From the NCBI GenBank assembly GCA_009783865.1, contig WRCR01000006.1:1-30850 (forward strand): a DNA stretch of 30,850 nucleotides. The letters are read 5' to 3'. Shown in pieces: positions 1 through 8,535 of this stretch (its first letter is position 1; the number at the start of each line of letters is the position of its first letter). The stretch is from Planctomycetaceae bacterium (lineage in GTDB: Bacteria > Planctomycetota > Planctomycetia > Pirellulales > Thermoguttaceae). The notes beneath the pieces are model-generated. The model searched no databases, was not told where the DNA came from, and saw only the letters and a list, made by a program, of their open reading frames with translations. The position numbers and the translations under genes were made by a program.

Positions 1-45
1 CACGAGAAATGAAATCGTACTCGACTAAAATACACCGAACGCCAC

Positions 46-1227
46 TTATCGAACGGTGGAGCATCCTGATACAAACGCCAAAACTGACATAACACTTTCC
101 GGCGAAAACCTAACTAGGGAGAGGCGGAAGCCCAAACGGTGGTACCGATTCCCCGGCGTGTCGTAGCCCCGAACCGCCGACCGGCAATACTCCGCACTGC
201 AGAACCAACTGCCGCCGCGAAACACGCGGAACGAGCCGGTGTTAGCACCCACTGGGTCAGTCACTGCACCGTTAGGATAATCGCCATACAAATCGCTGCA
301 CCACTCCCATACATTACCGTGCATATCAAATAAGCCCCAGGCGTTCGCCCGTTTAGTTCCTACCACGTGTGTTGTACCCCCGCTATTATCGCTATACCAG
401 CCCATATCGTCCAACTTGCCAGTGCCGCCGTAAGCACCAGTAGTCCCTGCACGGCAGGCATATTCCCACTGCGCTTCTGTCGGCAGCGAAAATTTAAAAC
501 CCTTCGGCGCAATTCCCAAGCCGTTCAACTTCTTGATATACTCTTGGCAATCGTCCCAAGAAACCTGTTCTACCGGCAATTTTATGCCCTTGAAATAACT
601 CGGATTATTTCCCATCACACTCGCCCACATGCCTTGGGTTACCTCCGTTTCAAGCATCCAAAAACCGCTGGATAACGTTACCCGATGTTGGTTTTCGGTG
701 TCTCTACGGTCTGCCTCATTCTGCGGGCTGCCCATTAAAAATGTTCCTGCTGGACACCAGCGGAAAGCATAATCTATACCTTTGATTTTCAACTCCACAC
801 GCTCACCCGCTTTGCGGTTATCCTTGGGAACGCGTTCCAACATGGCTTTAAGCCGGAGATTGAGTGTATCAGCATATCCTTGTATCTGTCTTTTATACGC
901 AGGGTCGGCATTTTCTAATGCTGTTTTGAAATTGGGAAGTTCGTCAATACCAACAGGAGGTTCGATATTGCCGAGAAACCGCTCCTCCGGCACTTTCAAT
1001 TCTACGCACAACTTGCCGATGTGTGCAGGAGCGTATTTCGGGGCGAACAGTAAAACGAGGTCGAAAGATTCGTCCGCTTGTTTCCAGTTGGAATCTTTCA
1101 GGGACTTGAGAGCGGAATTCCACGCTTCTGCCGCCTCGGTCGGCGGTGCCGGTGTCTGACCGAAAGAAACAGCGTAGAAAAACAAACAGCAAAGGCACGA
1201 AAGGAAAAGAGTAAATGTTGTTTTCAT
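46..1227 (-). CDS. Secreted SUMF1/formylglycine-generating-enzyme-like protein
   Basis: The 393-residue product starts with a signal peptide (hydrophobic residues about 5-23, cleavage near FGQ-TP). A short helical, TPR-like stretch follows (about residues 30-75). The C-terminal part (about 150-375) is an SUMF1 domain, recognised by the PAGTFLMGS, ETEVTQGMW, VEQVSWDDC, LPTEAQWEYACRAGT, DMHGNVWEW, RGGSW and LGFRL blocks. Most bacterial SUMF1 proteins have no proven formylglycine activity and may be binding or structural modules. This one keeps two cysteines in the RGGSW region (C343 and C348, spacing C-x4-C), as in true FGE. No sulfatase gene is in the window. The start fits the signal peptide. 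It lies on the same strand as the nucleoside hydrolase, 149 bp downstream of it, so co-transcription is possible. Family is confident; activity is not. Confidence 0.9.
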   Translation of the reverse strand: MKTTFTLFLSCLCCLFFYAVSFGQTPAPPTEAAEAWNSALKSLKDSNWKQADESFDLVLLFAPKYAPAHIGKLCVELKVPEERFLGNIEPPVGIDELPNFKTALENADPAYKRQIQGYADTLNLRLKAMLERVPKDNRKAGERVELKIKGIDYAFRWCPAGTFLMGSPQNEADRRDTENQHRVTLSSGFWMLETEVTQGMWASVMGNNPSYFKGIKLPVEQVSWDDCQEYIKKLNGLGIAPKGFKFSLPTEAQWEYACRAGTTGAYGGTGKLDDMGWYSDNSGGTTHVVGTKRANAWGLFDMHGNVWEWCSDLYGDYPNGAVTDPVGANTGSFRVFRGGSWFCSAEYCRSAVRGYDTPGNRYHRLGFRLSLVRFSPESVMSVLAFVSGCSTVR

Positions 1228-1376
1228 AGTATCTAATGGGGGTAAAGGGTGAAAAAAGTTTTGCGGAACGTTCTGCTATATGATTTATGCTAAAATTTTG
1301 TTAAATGCGACACGATTTTTTTCAAAAAAACGTATCTCGTTTTCATTTTTCACAACATGTTAGAGTTTATGAACAT

Positions 1377-2411
1377 TCATTTACAAGGCGGTTGACTAAC
1401 AAGTGCTGCTATTACTTCACGCACAACAGCGATTTGCATATCAGTAACCGTTTGAAAGCGGTGTTTGCCGTTGGGGTCCGCTTTGAAATGTGTTATTCCC
1501 TGCTCGTCAAACGAAACGGCACCGCGCTCCGAAAGTCCATAATAACCCCGGTCTGGACGGGCGGCATAAACAACGCTGTTGATGTCATAAGATGCTTGTT
1601 TCTTGTCAAAACCGCCTTTGTAAAACAGGTGTCCGTGACGGATAGGATGATTCGGCACATAGAAGAAATCGTTGTTGATGCTCGGTACCGAATACTCAAT
1701 GAATGCACCGAGTTCATAACCGTTAAAAATAATATCGACCGGACAATTATCGACAAACTTTCGCGAAGCGGGCAAATCCATAATTACATTATATTCCTTA
1801 TGATTCTTATATTTTTCGTGCATTGCCCCAGCCATTATAGCGATATATTTTACCTTTTTAGCGACAAGTTCCTTACCGCTAAGAGGAGAGAAATTGTCTC
1901 CCGCCGATTCGAGCAGCCGGTGCAGATTTGTAAAGAAGCCGACTTGAATAATCACAACGCTGTTGTCTTCCTGCGCGGCAAGTGTTTTACGGAGCAATGT
2001 TGTTGCGTCGGGCAGTCCTTCGTAAGAAGCGAGTGTCCGCTTGAACATCGGCGAACCGTCGGGATTTTTCAGTTCCACGACTTGTTTGTTATATTTTCCA
2101 TCTTCTTTAGTGACACCGTTTTTAACAACACCGATTGGAATGTTTCCCCGATTATAAAAAGTGTTGACTAGGTCGGTCATCGGAGCGGCATGCTCATTGT
2201 CTTTCGTAATGGTGACGGCGAGCAATTCCAGTTCATTGCGTGTCTGCAAGGCATGAATGGCGGCAAGTGCCATAACATCGTCCATGTCGTTTCCGATGTC
2301 GGTATCGTAAATAACTTTCAGCGGCTTGCGCGGCAACTCCGCTGCGGAAACATAACAACAGACGCAAAAAAATGCACAAAAAGACAATACGGTAAAGAAC
2401 AAGTGTTTCAT
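1377..2411 (-). CDS. Secreted inosine/uridine-preferring nucleoside hydrolase family protein
   Basis: The 344-residue protein has a Cys-rich hydrophobic signal peptide (about residues 3-23, VSA-AE cleavage). The mature N-terminus carries the calcium-binding signature of nucleoside hydrolases, VIYDTDIGNDMDDVMAL, with D36, D38, D44 and D45. Later blocks (VVIIQVGFFTNL, IAIMAGA) fit the same fold. The family hydrolyses the N-glycosidic bond of nucleosides; export suggests scavenging of external nucleosides, but the substrate cannot be read from sequence. The usual E-x-N motif region is replaced by NVIMDLPASRKF, a variant seen in secreted relatives, so activity is less certain. A GAGGAAG ribosome site sits just upstream of the ATG, and a good promoter lies at 2464-2492 on the same strand. 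Confidence 0.9.
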   Translation of the reverse strand: MKHLFFTVLSFCAFFCVCCYVSAAELPRKPLKVIYDTDIGNDMDDVMALAAIHALQTRNELELLAVTITKDNEHAAPMTDLVNTFYNRGNIPIGVVKNGVTKEDGKYNKQVVELKNPDGSPMFKRTLASYEGLPDATTLLRKTLAAQEDNSVVIIQVGFFTNLHRLLESAGDNFSPLSGKELVAKKVKYIAIMAGAMHEKYKNHKEYNVIMDLPASRKFVDNCPVDIIFNGYELGAFIEYSVPSINNDFFYVPNHPIRHGHLFYKGGFDKKQASYDINSVVYAARPDRGYYGLSERGAVSFDEQGITHFKADPNGKHRFQTVTDMQIAVVREVIAALVSQPPCK

Positions 2412-2463
2412 AATACTTCCTCAATGTGTTGGTTGAAATTGAATCGGAACTTCTACGGTACTG

Positions 2464-2492
2464 GTTATATCAAAAAGGACGGCGATTGTAAA
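2464..2492 (-). promoter_or_regulatory. Sigma-70-type promoter for the nucleoside hydrolase gene
   Basis: Reading the minus strand, TTTACA (2492-2487) and TATAAC (2469-2464) are separated by exactly 17 bp. Each hexamer matches the consensus at five of six positions. It lies about 50 bp upstream of the start codon at 2411. Confidence 0.6.
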
Positions 2493-2538
2493 GTAAGGAG
2501 ACCTGCTTTGAGCAGCGGGCTGTGAGCGGAATTGGCAG

Positions 2539-2558
2539 CCGCCGGTGTCAACCGGCGG
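2539..2558. repeat. Perfect hairpin CCGCCGGT-gtca-ACCGGCGG
   Basis: An 8-bp perfect stem with a 4-nt loop lies between the nucleoside hydrolase promoter and tRNA-His. The leader before it, ATTGGCAGCCGCCG (2531-2544), occurs again at 30501-30514, where a CGGCGG arm also follows, with a longer loop. There is no T-tract on either side, so a simple intrinsic terminator is unlikely. It looks like a dispersed intergenic hairpin element. Confidence 0.7.
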
Positions 2559-2584
2559 AAGATAACCCGGCAAACCATCGCCCC

Positions 2585-2612
2585 TTGACTTTATAGGGCG
2601 TTTTGATACAAT
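2585..2612 (+). promoter_or_regulatory. Promoter of tRNA-His
   Basis: TTGACT (2585-2590), a 16-bp spacer and TACAAT (2607-2612). Each box matches the sigma-70 consensus at five of six positions. Transcription would start near 2619, a few bases before the mature tRNA 5' end at 2625. Confidence 0.7.
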
Positions 2613-2624
2613 TACTTTAACTAT

Positions 2625-2698
2625 GGTGATTGTAGTTCAATTGGCAGAGCACTGGATTGTGGTTCCAGTTGTTGTGGGTTCGAGTCCCATCAATCACC
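2625..2698 (+). tRNA. tRNA-His (GTG anticodon)
   Basis: A complete cloverleaf can be drawn. The acceptor GTGATTG pairs with CAATCAC. The D arm is GTTC/GAGC with AATTGGCAGA. The anticodon stem CTGGA/TCCAG encloses the loop TTGTGGT with anticodon GTG. The T arm is GTGGG-TTCGAGT-CCCAT. The extra 5' G at 2625 (G-1) opposite the discriminator C at 2698 is the histidine-specific identity element. The 3' CCA is not encoded and must be added. A strong promoter lies directly upstream. Confidence 0.97.
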
Positions 2699-2722
2699 TT
2701 TTTGCGGAGACTAGAGTCCCCT

Positions 2723-4840
2723 TTAGTTTGCGAGAAGTTCCAATGCCGCTCTCTGTTCCGGTTTGAGTTTTTGCTCTTTATCCGGCATTATGTCGTCAAT
2801 CTGCAACGCCTTGTCCCGCTGCTGCAATGCCTCGTCTTTCCTATCCGCTTCCCAAAGAAGCAAAGCAAACGGCGCACGCAGCGAAGCATAATTCGGATAA
2901 CGTTCAACTGCTTCACTATACCAGCGCAACGCTTTATCCAAAAACTGTTTTCGTTTCTCTGCGTCAGTTGTTTGATGATATGCGATATTCATTCGTTCCG
3001 CTGCTGAAAAACGAAGCATAGCAGAACGCTGCATCAGCCGAAATGTTTTTTCCTGATGTTCGAACATTTTTTCTTCCAACGGCAACAGCGGATTTCGAAG
3101 CCAAAGCGAATAGTAGTTCTGCACAAGTTGCTCCTGAAGTGCGGCAGAGAATTTATCGGCTTCTGCCGCTTTTTCCAGCAATTCAATTCTTCGGTTAATG
3201 TCGAATTCCGATGCCGCCTGTTCCAAATAAGAAAATGCCGTCAACACCGGTCGGAAACCGAGACAATAGACGAAAACTGCGGCAATACACAGTATAACAA
3301 TAGCACCGTAGGTAATCGACAAAACATCCTTCGATTCCAGCGGTTCGTTTTTCGCTCTGTTGACAATCACCGCACAAAAGAACAGCAGCATGAAAAGGGT
3401 ATTGACGACAGAAATTCCGCCCGCCGCCGAAAGATGAATCAGCAAGACCAACACCAGCACCGCAAAAAGCGATGATGGGATTACTTCATTGGACTTGCAG
3501 AACCGTTCTGTCAACAATGCCGTCAGCGGAAATGCAAGTGTTGCGGCAAGCGGCGCGGTAATGTCCATCGGTACTTCGGTCAGGAAAGAAATCAAAAACG
3601 CTGCCCAGCAGCCGGCAAGTCCGCCGTAATAACAGTGTTTATAACAAGATCCGGAAGAATCATTTCCCGTATCTTCTTTATTTTTGCGTACTTGCGATAA
3701 ATACAAAACGCTGCCGACTGCTGCCAAGAATGCTAGCAATGCCGGTATTCCTGCAACGGCGGCAATCTCCACGGCGAAGTTATGCGGGTCGGATATTTCC
3801 TCACAGGATTGCGGAAGTTTATACTTCGTGTAGGTTTGTTTGAAATTTCCGCTGCCGCAGCCGAAAACCGGATAGTCCTGAATGATACCCATCGATGCCG
3901 TCCAATACTCCAAACGGAATCCCAACGATTGTTTCGCACCGGCGATAATATCCTTGCCCTGCGATTGGAAAAACAAGAGCGAAGGCAGCGGCAGTAAGAA
4001 GATACAAATCGAAAGAACTACGGCTTTGACGGGCGATATATTCCAGCGTTTTATTAACATCGGGAAAACGATGCAAATTATTCCGAACAACGCCGCGATG
4101 TAAGCACTGCGGCATTTGATTATCATGAAAAACACGAAGAGCAAAATGAACGAAAGAAGTAAAAAAGTTGTGCGGCGGCGCGGTACGAGGAAACCAACGG
4201 CGGCAATAACACCGACCGCTAGAATGCCGCCGAAAGTGTTGCTCAACGGATAAGTTCCCATCGGAACGGCAGTTCGGATTCTGTCCGCCAGACGCTCAAA
4301 GGAGGTTGTGCCGGGTTCGATTGACGGGTCAATTTTTCGGACAGTCGCGGCAGGGGCAGCATTGAATTCGCGTTTCATCTGCGGTATATCGACGGTATAT
4401 TGATACACGCCAAGCAGAGCAAGCGAAAAGAAAACCGCCAGCAAAGTTTGAAACGCCGCTGTGATAATTTTTTCGCTGCAAAGCGTTTGCCGAAGCAGGA
4501 ACCACAAAGCACAAGCCGCAAACCAAACGGATTGTTGGTTAAATGCAGGACGCGGTGCAGCACTGTATCCGCTTTCTGCTAGAAAGTTCCACGCAACGGA
4601 AACAACCGCTGTCAAAGCAAAGAAGGTATAGAAAGCGTAGTCCGTGAAACAGCATTTCCGCAGCACCGGCTGCTGTTTTTTCAATAACGGCGCAACAAGA
4701 AAAGCAAGCGAAGCCAGTAGAATGAGCAAGCACGGAATATGTGCGGCACCGGTTATTTCGTTCTGTTCGCAGGAAAAAAATACCGTCAGAGCGATGAGAA
4801 AACCGGTGATAAATTGCTGCGTCATTCTTTCGGCTGCCAA
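2723..4840 (-). CDS. O-antigen ligase/polymerase-like membrane protein with C-terminal TPR region
   Basis: The 705-residue protein has many hydrophobic segments across about residues 10-520 and a soluble C-terminal tail (about 530-705). The large extracytoplasmic loop holds the features of the O-antigen ligase/Wzy (Wzy_C) superfamily: a GCGSGNF motif followed by a DPHNFAVEIAAVAGIPALL segment. The tail resembles TPR repeats (ALRWYSEAVERYPNYASLRAPFALLLWE, then a second helix pair). Such proteins polymerise or ligate lipid-linked glycans, or glycosylate proteins; which of these applies cannot be told. Its start lies 19 bp inside the 3' end of the upstream gene (4822-6339), so the two are likely translated from one message. 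No other glycan genes are in the window. Confidence 0.8.
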   Translation of the reverse strand: MAAERMTQQFITGFLIALTVFFSCEQNEITGAAHIPCLLILLASLAFLVAPLLKKQQPVLRKCCFTDYAFYTFFALTAVVSVAWNFLAESGYSAAPRPAFNQQSVWFAACALWFLLRQTLCSEKIITAAFQTLLAVFFSLALLGVYQYTVDIPQMKREFNAAPAATVRKIDPSIEPGTTSFERLADRIRTAVPMGTYPLSNTFGGILAVGVIAAVGFLVPRRRTTFLLLSFILLFVFFMIIKCRSAYIAALFGIICIVFPMLIKRWNISPVKAVVLSICIFLLPLPSLLFFQSQGKDIIAGAKQSLGFRLEYWTASMGIIQDYPVFGCGSGNFKQTYTKYKLPQSCEEISDPHNFAVEIAAVAGIPALLAFLAAVGSVLYLSQVRKNKEDTGNDSSGSCYKHCYYGGLAGCWAAFLISFLTEVPMDITAPLAATLAFPLTALLTERFCKSNEVIPSSLFAVLVLVLLIHLSAAGGISVVNTLFMLLFFCAVIVNRAKNEPLESKDVLSITYGAIVILCIAAVFVYCLGFRPVLTAFSYLEQAASEFDINRRIELLEKAAEADKFSAALQEQLVQNYYSLWLRNPLLPLEEKMFEHQEKTFRLMQRSAMLRFSAAERMNIAYHQTTDAEKRKQFLDKALRWYSEAVERYPNYASLRAPFALLLWEADRKDEALQQRDKALQIDDIMPDKEQKLKPEQRAALELLAN

Positions 4841-6339
4841 GGATTTGCGATAATCGGTTGCGGCGTTTCAAGCGCGGGATTACGAGCAGGGAGTGATAAC
4901 TCAATATTACGAGTGGGGAGTGATAACTCCCCAGACGGCAAAAACGATACTATGCGCTGTATCCCCGGTGTTAGCGGGACTATCGGAGCGGCATCCGGTG
5001 CGAAAAGCGACAATAACGAATGATACGAAACCGGCTGCATATTATTCTGTGTAAAATATGCGTACATCGGCTGACTATTAAAACCGTCTCCCATGCGGGT
5101 CATAAAAACGTTCTTCGTTTGCGAAGACCAGAAAATGATACCTTCCGAAGTCATTTGGAAATTGATGTTGCAGGCATCATATGGAACGGCATCAAGAACA
5201 GAATCAAGAATTTCCGGCGGCTGAACCTGCAAAGCGAATCGGTCAACCAAACGATGAAACAAGGCGCGTTCAATAGTTCCGTCTTTCGCATGAAGCCAGC
5301 CCTTTGCCAGCATTACACCGGCGGCAAGCGTTCCTTGTTCAATGCTGACATCCATTACGCCTTTCAATGCAGACGGTGCGTAATCCGCCGTCAGACTGAC
5401 CATATCAAGGTTATTGAAAAAAGCGTTGTGAAGTTGAACGGTCTGTTGTCCGCCGCGTTGATTTACCGATATTTCGCCGCTGAATAAACAGTTATCTCCG
5501 AGTATTGCGAAATAAGGGCAAAACATCGAAACCCAGCGGCAGGGAACCGGTTGATACTGAGTTCTGAATGTTATGTCAAAGCCCTGATGATTTCGGTGAT
5601 GTTCAATCTCTATCTGCTGTCTTTCCATTTCAGAGACCGCCGGTATTTGAAACGACCATTCAGAACGATATGCTGTTTCAGTCCGATAGATATTCGCCGA
5701 CACAAAACGGAATTGAAGCACAGCAAGCGCGCCGCTGTCCGCTTTTTGTTTTACGTTAATTTCATCGAAGAACAACTGCGCCGGTACTTCCGAAAGTTCG
5801 GCAAAGCGTCCGATAAGTTGCGACAAAATACTATTTATTGCCGCCGATGAATTTGCCGCATCTGCAATGTCGATATGGACTTCCGACTTTGGAACGCTGA
5901 CGCGGCAATAGCCCGATGTTCTCTTGAAGTATTTGTCAATGGAGAGTATTCGTAATACGGTGTTGAGCAGTGAGTCCTTGCCGATATTTGTTTCATCGTA
6001 TGCGATAGCGATGAAGAACTTGCTGTCCGGTTTCTCCCGAAGGAACGTTATATCGATTACCGGTGCGGAATAGACCGGCTCTGAATTTATGATATTTTTG
6101 AGTGAAACGTTTTTCAAGCGGATACGGTTCGGCGAGCAGTATTCCGAGGATTCGATGTTCCAATCGAGACCGGTTTGCAGCGACAAGTTGCGTTCTATTG
6201 CACGGGTATTTTCCGGCAGTTTGCGCACGACGGCACCGCCGATGATGACGCAAGTCAACACCGGTACTAACAGAAAAAACAAGAGAAGTGTAATGGTCTT
6301 TCTCGTTTGGTCGTGCATCACGCTATTCTTTGGTCTCAA
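4822..6339 (-). CDS. Membrane-anchored AsmA-like protein of unknown function
   Basis: The 505-residue product has one N-terminal hydrophobic segment (about residues 14-38) and is otherwise predicted extracytoplasmic and beta-rich. The stretch after the anchor (LQTGLDWNIESSEYCSPNRIRLKNVSL) resembles the start of AsmA/DUF3971-type proteins, in which a beta-strand groove follows a single anchor; this is a weak family call. A second possible start is the Met at residue 9 (MHDQTRK). The gene overlaps the O-antigen-ligase-like gene downstream by 19 bp, suggesting a joint cell-envelope role. Near the C-terminus, a 24-bp tandem duplication (4879-4929) encodes two near-identical 9-residue units ending in ELSLPTRN / ELSLPARN. 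Confidence 0.7.
   Translation of the reverse strand: MRPKNSVMHDQTRKTITLLLFFLLVPVLTCVIIGGAVVRKLPENTRAIERNLSLQTGLDWNIESSEYCSPNRIRLKNVSLKNIINSEPVYSAPVIDITFLREKPDSKFFIAIAYDETNIGKDSLLNTVLRILSIDKYFKRTSGYCRVSVPKSEVHIDIADAANSSAAINSILSQLIGRFAELSEVPAQLFFDEINVKQKADSGALAVLQFRFVSANIYRTETAYRSEWSFQIPAVSEMERQQIEIEHHRNHQGFDITFRTQYQPVPCRWVSMFCPYFAILGDNCLFSGEISVNQRGGQQTVQLHNAFFNNLDMVSLTADYAPSALKGVMDVSIEQGTLAAGVMLAKGWLHAKDGTIERALFHRLVDRFALQVQPPEILDSVLDAVPYDACNINFQMTSEGIIFWSSQTKNVFMTRMGDGFNSQPMYAYFTQNNMQPVSYHSLLSLFAPDAAPIVPLTPGIQRIVSFLPSGELSLPTRNIELSLPARNPALETPQPIIANPWQPKE
4879..4929. repeat. In-frame 27-bp-period tandem duplication inside a CDS
   Basis: The 24-bp unit beginning ATTACGAG and ending GAGTGATAACTC occurs at 4879-4902 and 4906-4929 with two mismatches. 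The period is 27 bp, so the minus-strand frame is kept and the protein gains a 9-residue repeat. The GAGTGATAA core also occurs in the intergenic repeat near 30613. Confidence 0.8.
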
Positions 6340-6448
6340 TATATTACATTACTGCTATTGTGTAGAATAACGATTTTTCGAGATTAAATCCAGAGGAATT
6401 TTGCGGTATTTTGCCTTCGCCTTCCATTTTTTGCCCCTTAATTATCTA

Positions 6449-6476
6449 TTGCAATTCTGTATTTCCTTGTTAGAAT
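6449..6476 (+). promoter_or_regulatory. Promoter of the rubrerythrin gene
   Basis: TTGCAA (6449-6454), 16-bp spacer, TAGAAT (6471-6476). The -10 box matches five of six positions, the -35 four of six. The start codon is at 6527, preceded by an AAAGGA ribosome site at about 6516-6521. Confidence 0.55.
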
Positions 6477-6526
6477 GACGTTGTTTTCAAAATCAACCCG
6501 CGTTAATTTTTATCGAAAGGAACAAA

Positions 6527-7099
6527 ATGGCATCAATCAAAGGTTCACAAACCGAAAAAAATCTTCTTGCCGACTTTGCCGGCGAATCACAGGCGAGGAA
6601 CCGCTACACATACTTTGCCGGTCGGGCGAGAAAAGACGGCTATGAACACATTGCCGCTATTTTTGAAGAGACCGCAAATCAGGAAAAGGAACACGCTAAA
6701 CGGTTTTTCAGTTTCCTCGAAGGCGGCGTTGTCGAAATCATGGCTTCATATCCGGCAGGTATTATCGCTCCGACAAGAGACAATCTGCTCGCCTCGGCAA
6801 ACGGCGAACACGAAGAATGGAGCGAGGTCTATCCGAAACACGCCGAAATTGCCAAATCCGAGGGATTTGACGAAATCGCCGACTTGTATAAAGGGATTGC
6901 GGTTGCCGAAAAACAGCATGAGAAACGCTATCGCGGTTTCCTGAAATCGCTGGAAGACGGCAGCATTTTCACCCGCAGCGGTGTTATTTGGCGTTGCCGC
7001 AACTGCGGTTTTATCTTGGAAAAGAACGGCGCACCCGATAAATGTCCAGTATGTTTGCATCCGCAGGCATACTTTGAAATCCTCGCTGAAAATTGGTGA
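6527..7099 (+). CDS. rbr: Rubrerythrin (peroxide-reducing di-iron/rubredoxin protein)
   Basis: The 190-residue size is usual for rubrerythrin. The N-terminal four-helix ferritin-like domain (about residues 1-145) has the ligand helices FAGESQARNRY and the two E-x-x-H motifs, EKEH (in ANQEKEHAK) and EKQH (in AVAEKQHEKRY), which bind the di-iron centre. The C-terminal rubredoxin domain has C157/C160 (CRNCGF) and C173/C176 (CPVC) for a single iron. The enzyme reduces hydrogen peroxide in the cytoplasm of anaerobes and microaerophiles, taking electrons from rubredoxin or NAD(P)H oxidoreductases. It is monocistronic, has its own promoter and ribosome site, and ends 10 bp before the convergent fabF. 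Confidence 0.97.
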   Translation: MASIKGSQTEKNLLADFAGESQARNRYTYFAGRARKDGYEHIAAIFEETANQEKEHAKRFFSFLEGGVVEIMASYPAGIIAPTRDNLLASANGEHEEWSEVYPKHAEIAKSEGFDEIADLYKGIAVAEKQHEKRYRGFLKSLEDGSIFTRSGVIWRCRNCGFILEKNGAPDKCPVCLHPQAYFEILAENW

Positions 7100-7109
7100 T
7101 TTGTATTTG

Positions 7110-8360
7110 TTAATAATCCGAGAACCGTTTCAAACATATTGCGCTGTTGTGTCCGCCGAAACCGAGGGAAAGCGATACAGCAGCGTCAATTTTCGCTTGC
7201 CTGCTTTCGTTTGGAATATAATCGAGGTCACATTCCGGGTCGGGCTCTTCGTAATTGAGCGTTGCCGGCATAAAATTATCGTTAATCGCAAGAATCGTTA
7301 TGATGGATTCAATTCCGCCGGCAGCACCGAGAGTGTGACCGGTCATCGCCTTCGTTGAACTAACACCCAACTTCTTTGCGTGTTCTCCGAAAGCGGTTTT
7401 AATCGCAGCGGTTTCAACGGAATCATTAGTCGGCGTTGATGTACCGTGAGCATTGATATACTGAATTCCCGCCGCATCAAGACCGGCATCTTGCAGACAG
7501 AGTTGAATTGCCCGCACCGCGCCTTCGCCGTCTGGACTTGGTGCCGTCAAATGATAAGCGTCGGCAGTTGCCCCGTATCCGGCGAGTTCGGCATAAATCG
7601 CTGCCCCGCGATTTAGAGCGTGCTGCAATTCTTCAAGAACGATAATACCGGCTCCTTCGCCCATCACGAAACCGTCGCGGTTCTTTTCAAAAGGACGGCA
7701 GGATTTCTCCGGCATATCGTTGTAGGAAGTACTCAACGCTTTGATTTGAGCGAAACCGCCGATGCCGTACTCTGTAATAGTGCTTTCCGTTCCGCCGGTC
7801 AAAACGATGTCCGCTCTGCCGGCACGAATTCTATCGTATGCGAAACCGATAGCATCTGTTCCCGAAGCGCAAGCGGTTAAAATTGTATGTGCTGCTCCGC
7901 GAATGCCGAGATGCATCGAAAGGTTGCCTGCCGCTTCGTTTGCTATCATTTTCGGAATCGTCATTGCCGGTATCTTGGATGCCCCTTTATCGTAGAGTTT
8001 CCGGTGGGAATCGTCATCGACTTCCAAACCGCCGATGCCGTTTCCGAGAAGAACGCCGCAACGGTTGGCATCCGCGATGGTGAAATTATCAAGACGGCTG
8101 TGTTTCCATGCTTCTTGACCGGCAATCATCGCAAATTGCGTGAACATCGCTGTCCGCTGGACGGTTCTTTTATCGAAAAAATCTTCGGCGTTATAATTTT
8201 TTACTTCGGCGGCAACTCGGCAGGGCAGGTTGGAAGCGTCAAATCGTGTAATGTTTCCGATACCGTTCTGACCGGTCTTGACGGAATTCCAAAATGTTTC
8301 GAGACCGGTTCCGATAGCACTGATGACTCCCATTCCGGTAATAACAACGCGTCGGGTCAT
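7110..8360 (-). CDS. fabF: 3-oxoacyl-[acyl-carrier-protein] synthase II
   Basis: The 416-residue protein is a full-length KAS II. The Cys-His-His triad is complete: C164 in LTACASGTDA, H305 in NAHGTSTPTND and H342 in MTGHTLGAAGG. The N-terminal RRVVITGMG and the GEGAGIIVLE block are characteristic. It condenses malonyl-ACP with acyl-ACP during fatty acid elongation. No acpP, fabD or fabG is adjacent, so the gene stands alone, and it has a near-consensus promoter at 8409-8437. Other KAS-like roles, such as in polyketide synthesis, cannot be excluded, but the isolated full-length housekeeping form favours FabF. Confidence 0.95.
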   Translation of the reverse strand: MTRRVVITGMGVISAIGTGLETFWNSVKTGQNGIGNITRFDASNLPCRVAAEVKNYNAEDFFDKRTVQRTAMFTQFAMIAGQEAWKHSRLDNFTIADANRCGVLLGNGIGGLEVDDDSHRKLYDKGASKIPAMTIPKMIANEAAGNLSMHLGIRGAAHTILTACASGTDAIGFAYDRIRAGRADIVLTGGTESTITEYGIGGFAQIKALSTSYNDMPEKSCRPFEKNRDGFVMGEGAGIIVLEELQHALNRGAAIYAELAGYGATADAYHLTAPSPDGEGAVRAIQLCLQDAGLDAAGIQYINAHGTSTPTNDSVETAAIKTAFGEHAKKLGVSSTKAMTGHTLGAAGGIESIITILAINDNFMPATLNYEEPDPECDLDYIPNESRQAKIDAAVSLSLGFGGHNSAICLKRFSDY

Positions 8361-8408
8361 GTAATTAGCAAGTTCCTATAATGATAATTCTGTAATAACG
8401 TTGGACGC

Positions 8409-8437
8409 ATTTTAACGGCAGATTTGTGTGATGTCAA
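8409..8437 (-). promoter_or_regulatory. Near-consensus promoter of fabF
   Basis: On the minus strand TTGACA (8437-8432) is a perfect -35 box, followed by a 17-bp spacer and TAAAAT (8414-8409), five of six for the -10. The start codon lies about 50 bp downstream. Confidence 0.75.
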
Positions 8438-8476
8438 GGCATGAAAGATGGAAGGGTGATGAATTGCAGCCGGATT

Positions 8477-8494
8477 ATTTAGCCGGTACTCCGG
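8477..8494. repeat. Palindromic repeat unit, copy 1 (ATTTAGCCGGTACTCCGG)
   Basis: Eighteen bases are identical to the 5' part of the units at 23044-23062 and (inverted) 23867-23885. The core GCCGG-TACT-CCGG can fold into a small hairpin. It sits in the divergent gap between fabF and the next gene. Confidence 0.85.
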
Positions 8495-8506
8495 GTGCAG
8501 AAGTTC

Positions 8507-8535
8507 TTGCAATCGCAATCAGTCAGTGCTAAAAT
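8507..8535 (+). promoter_or_regulatory. Promoter for the small membrane protein gene
   Basis: TTGCAA (8507-8512), 17-bp spacer, TAAAAT (8530-8535). The implied transcript start near 8542 lies downstream of the GTG at 8495, so it supports the ATG at 8588 as the real start. Confidence 0.5.

Noticed and set aside
1305..2171. Plus-strand open frame of 288 codons
   Set aside because: It is antisense to the nucleoside hydrolase and its translation shows no domain.
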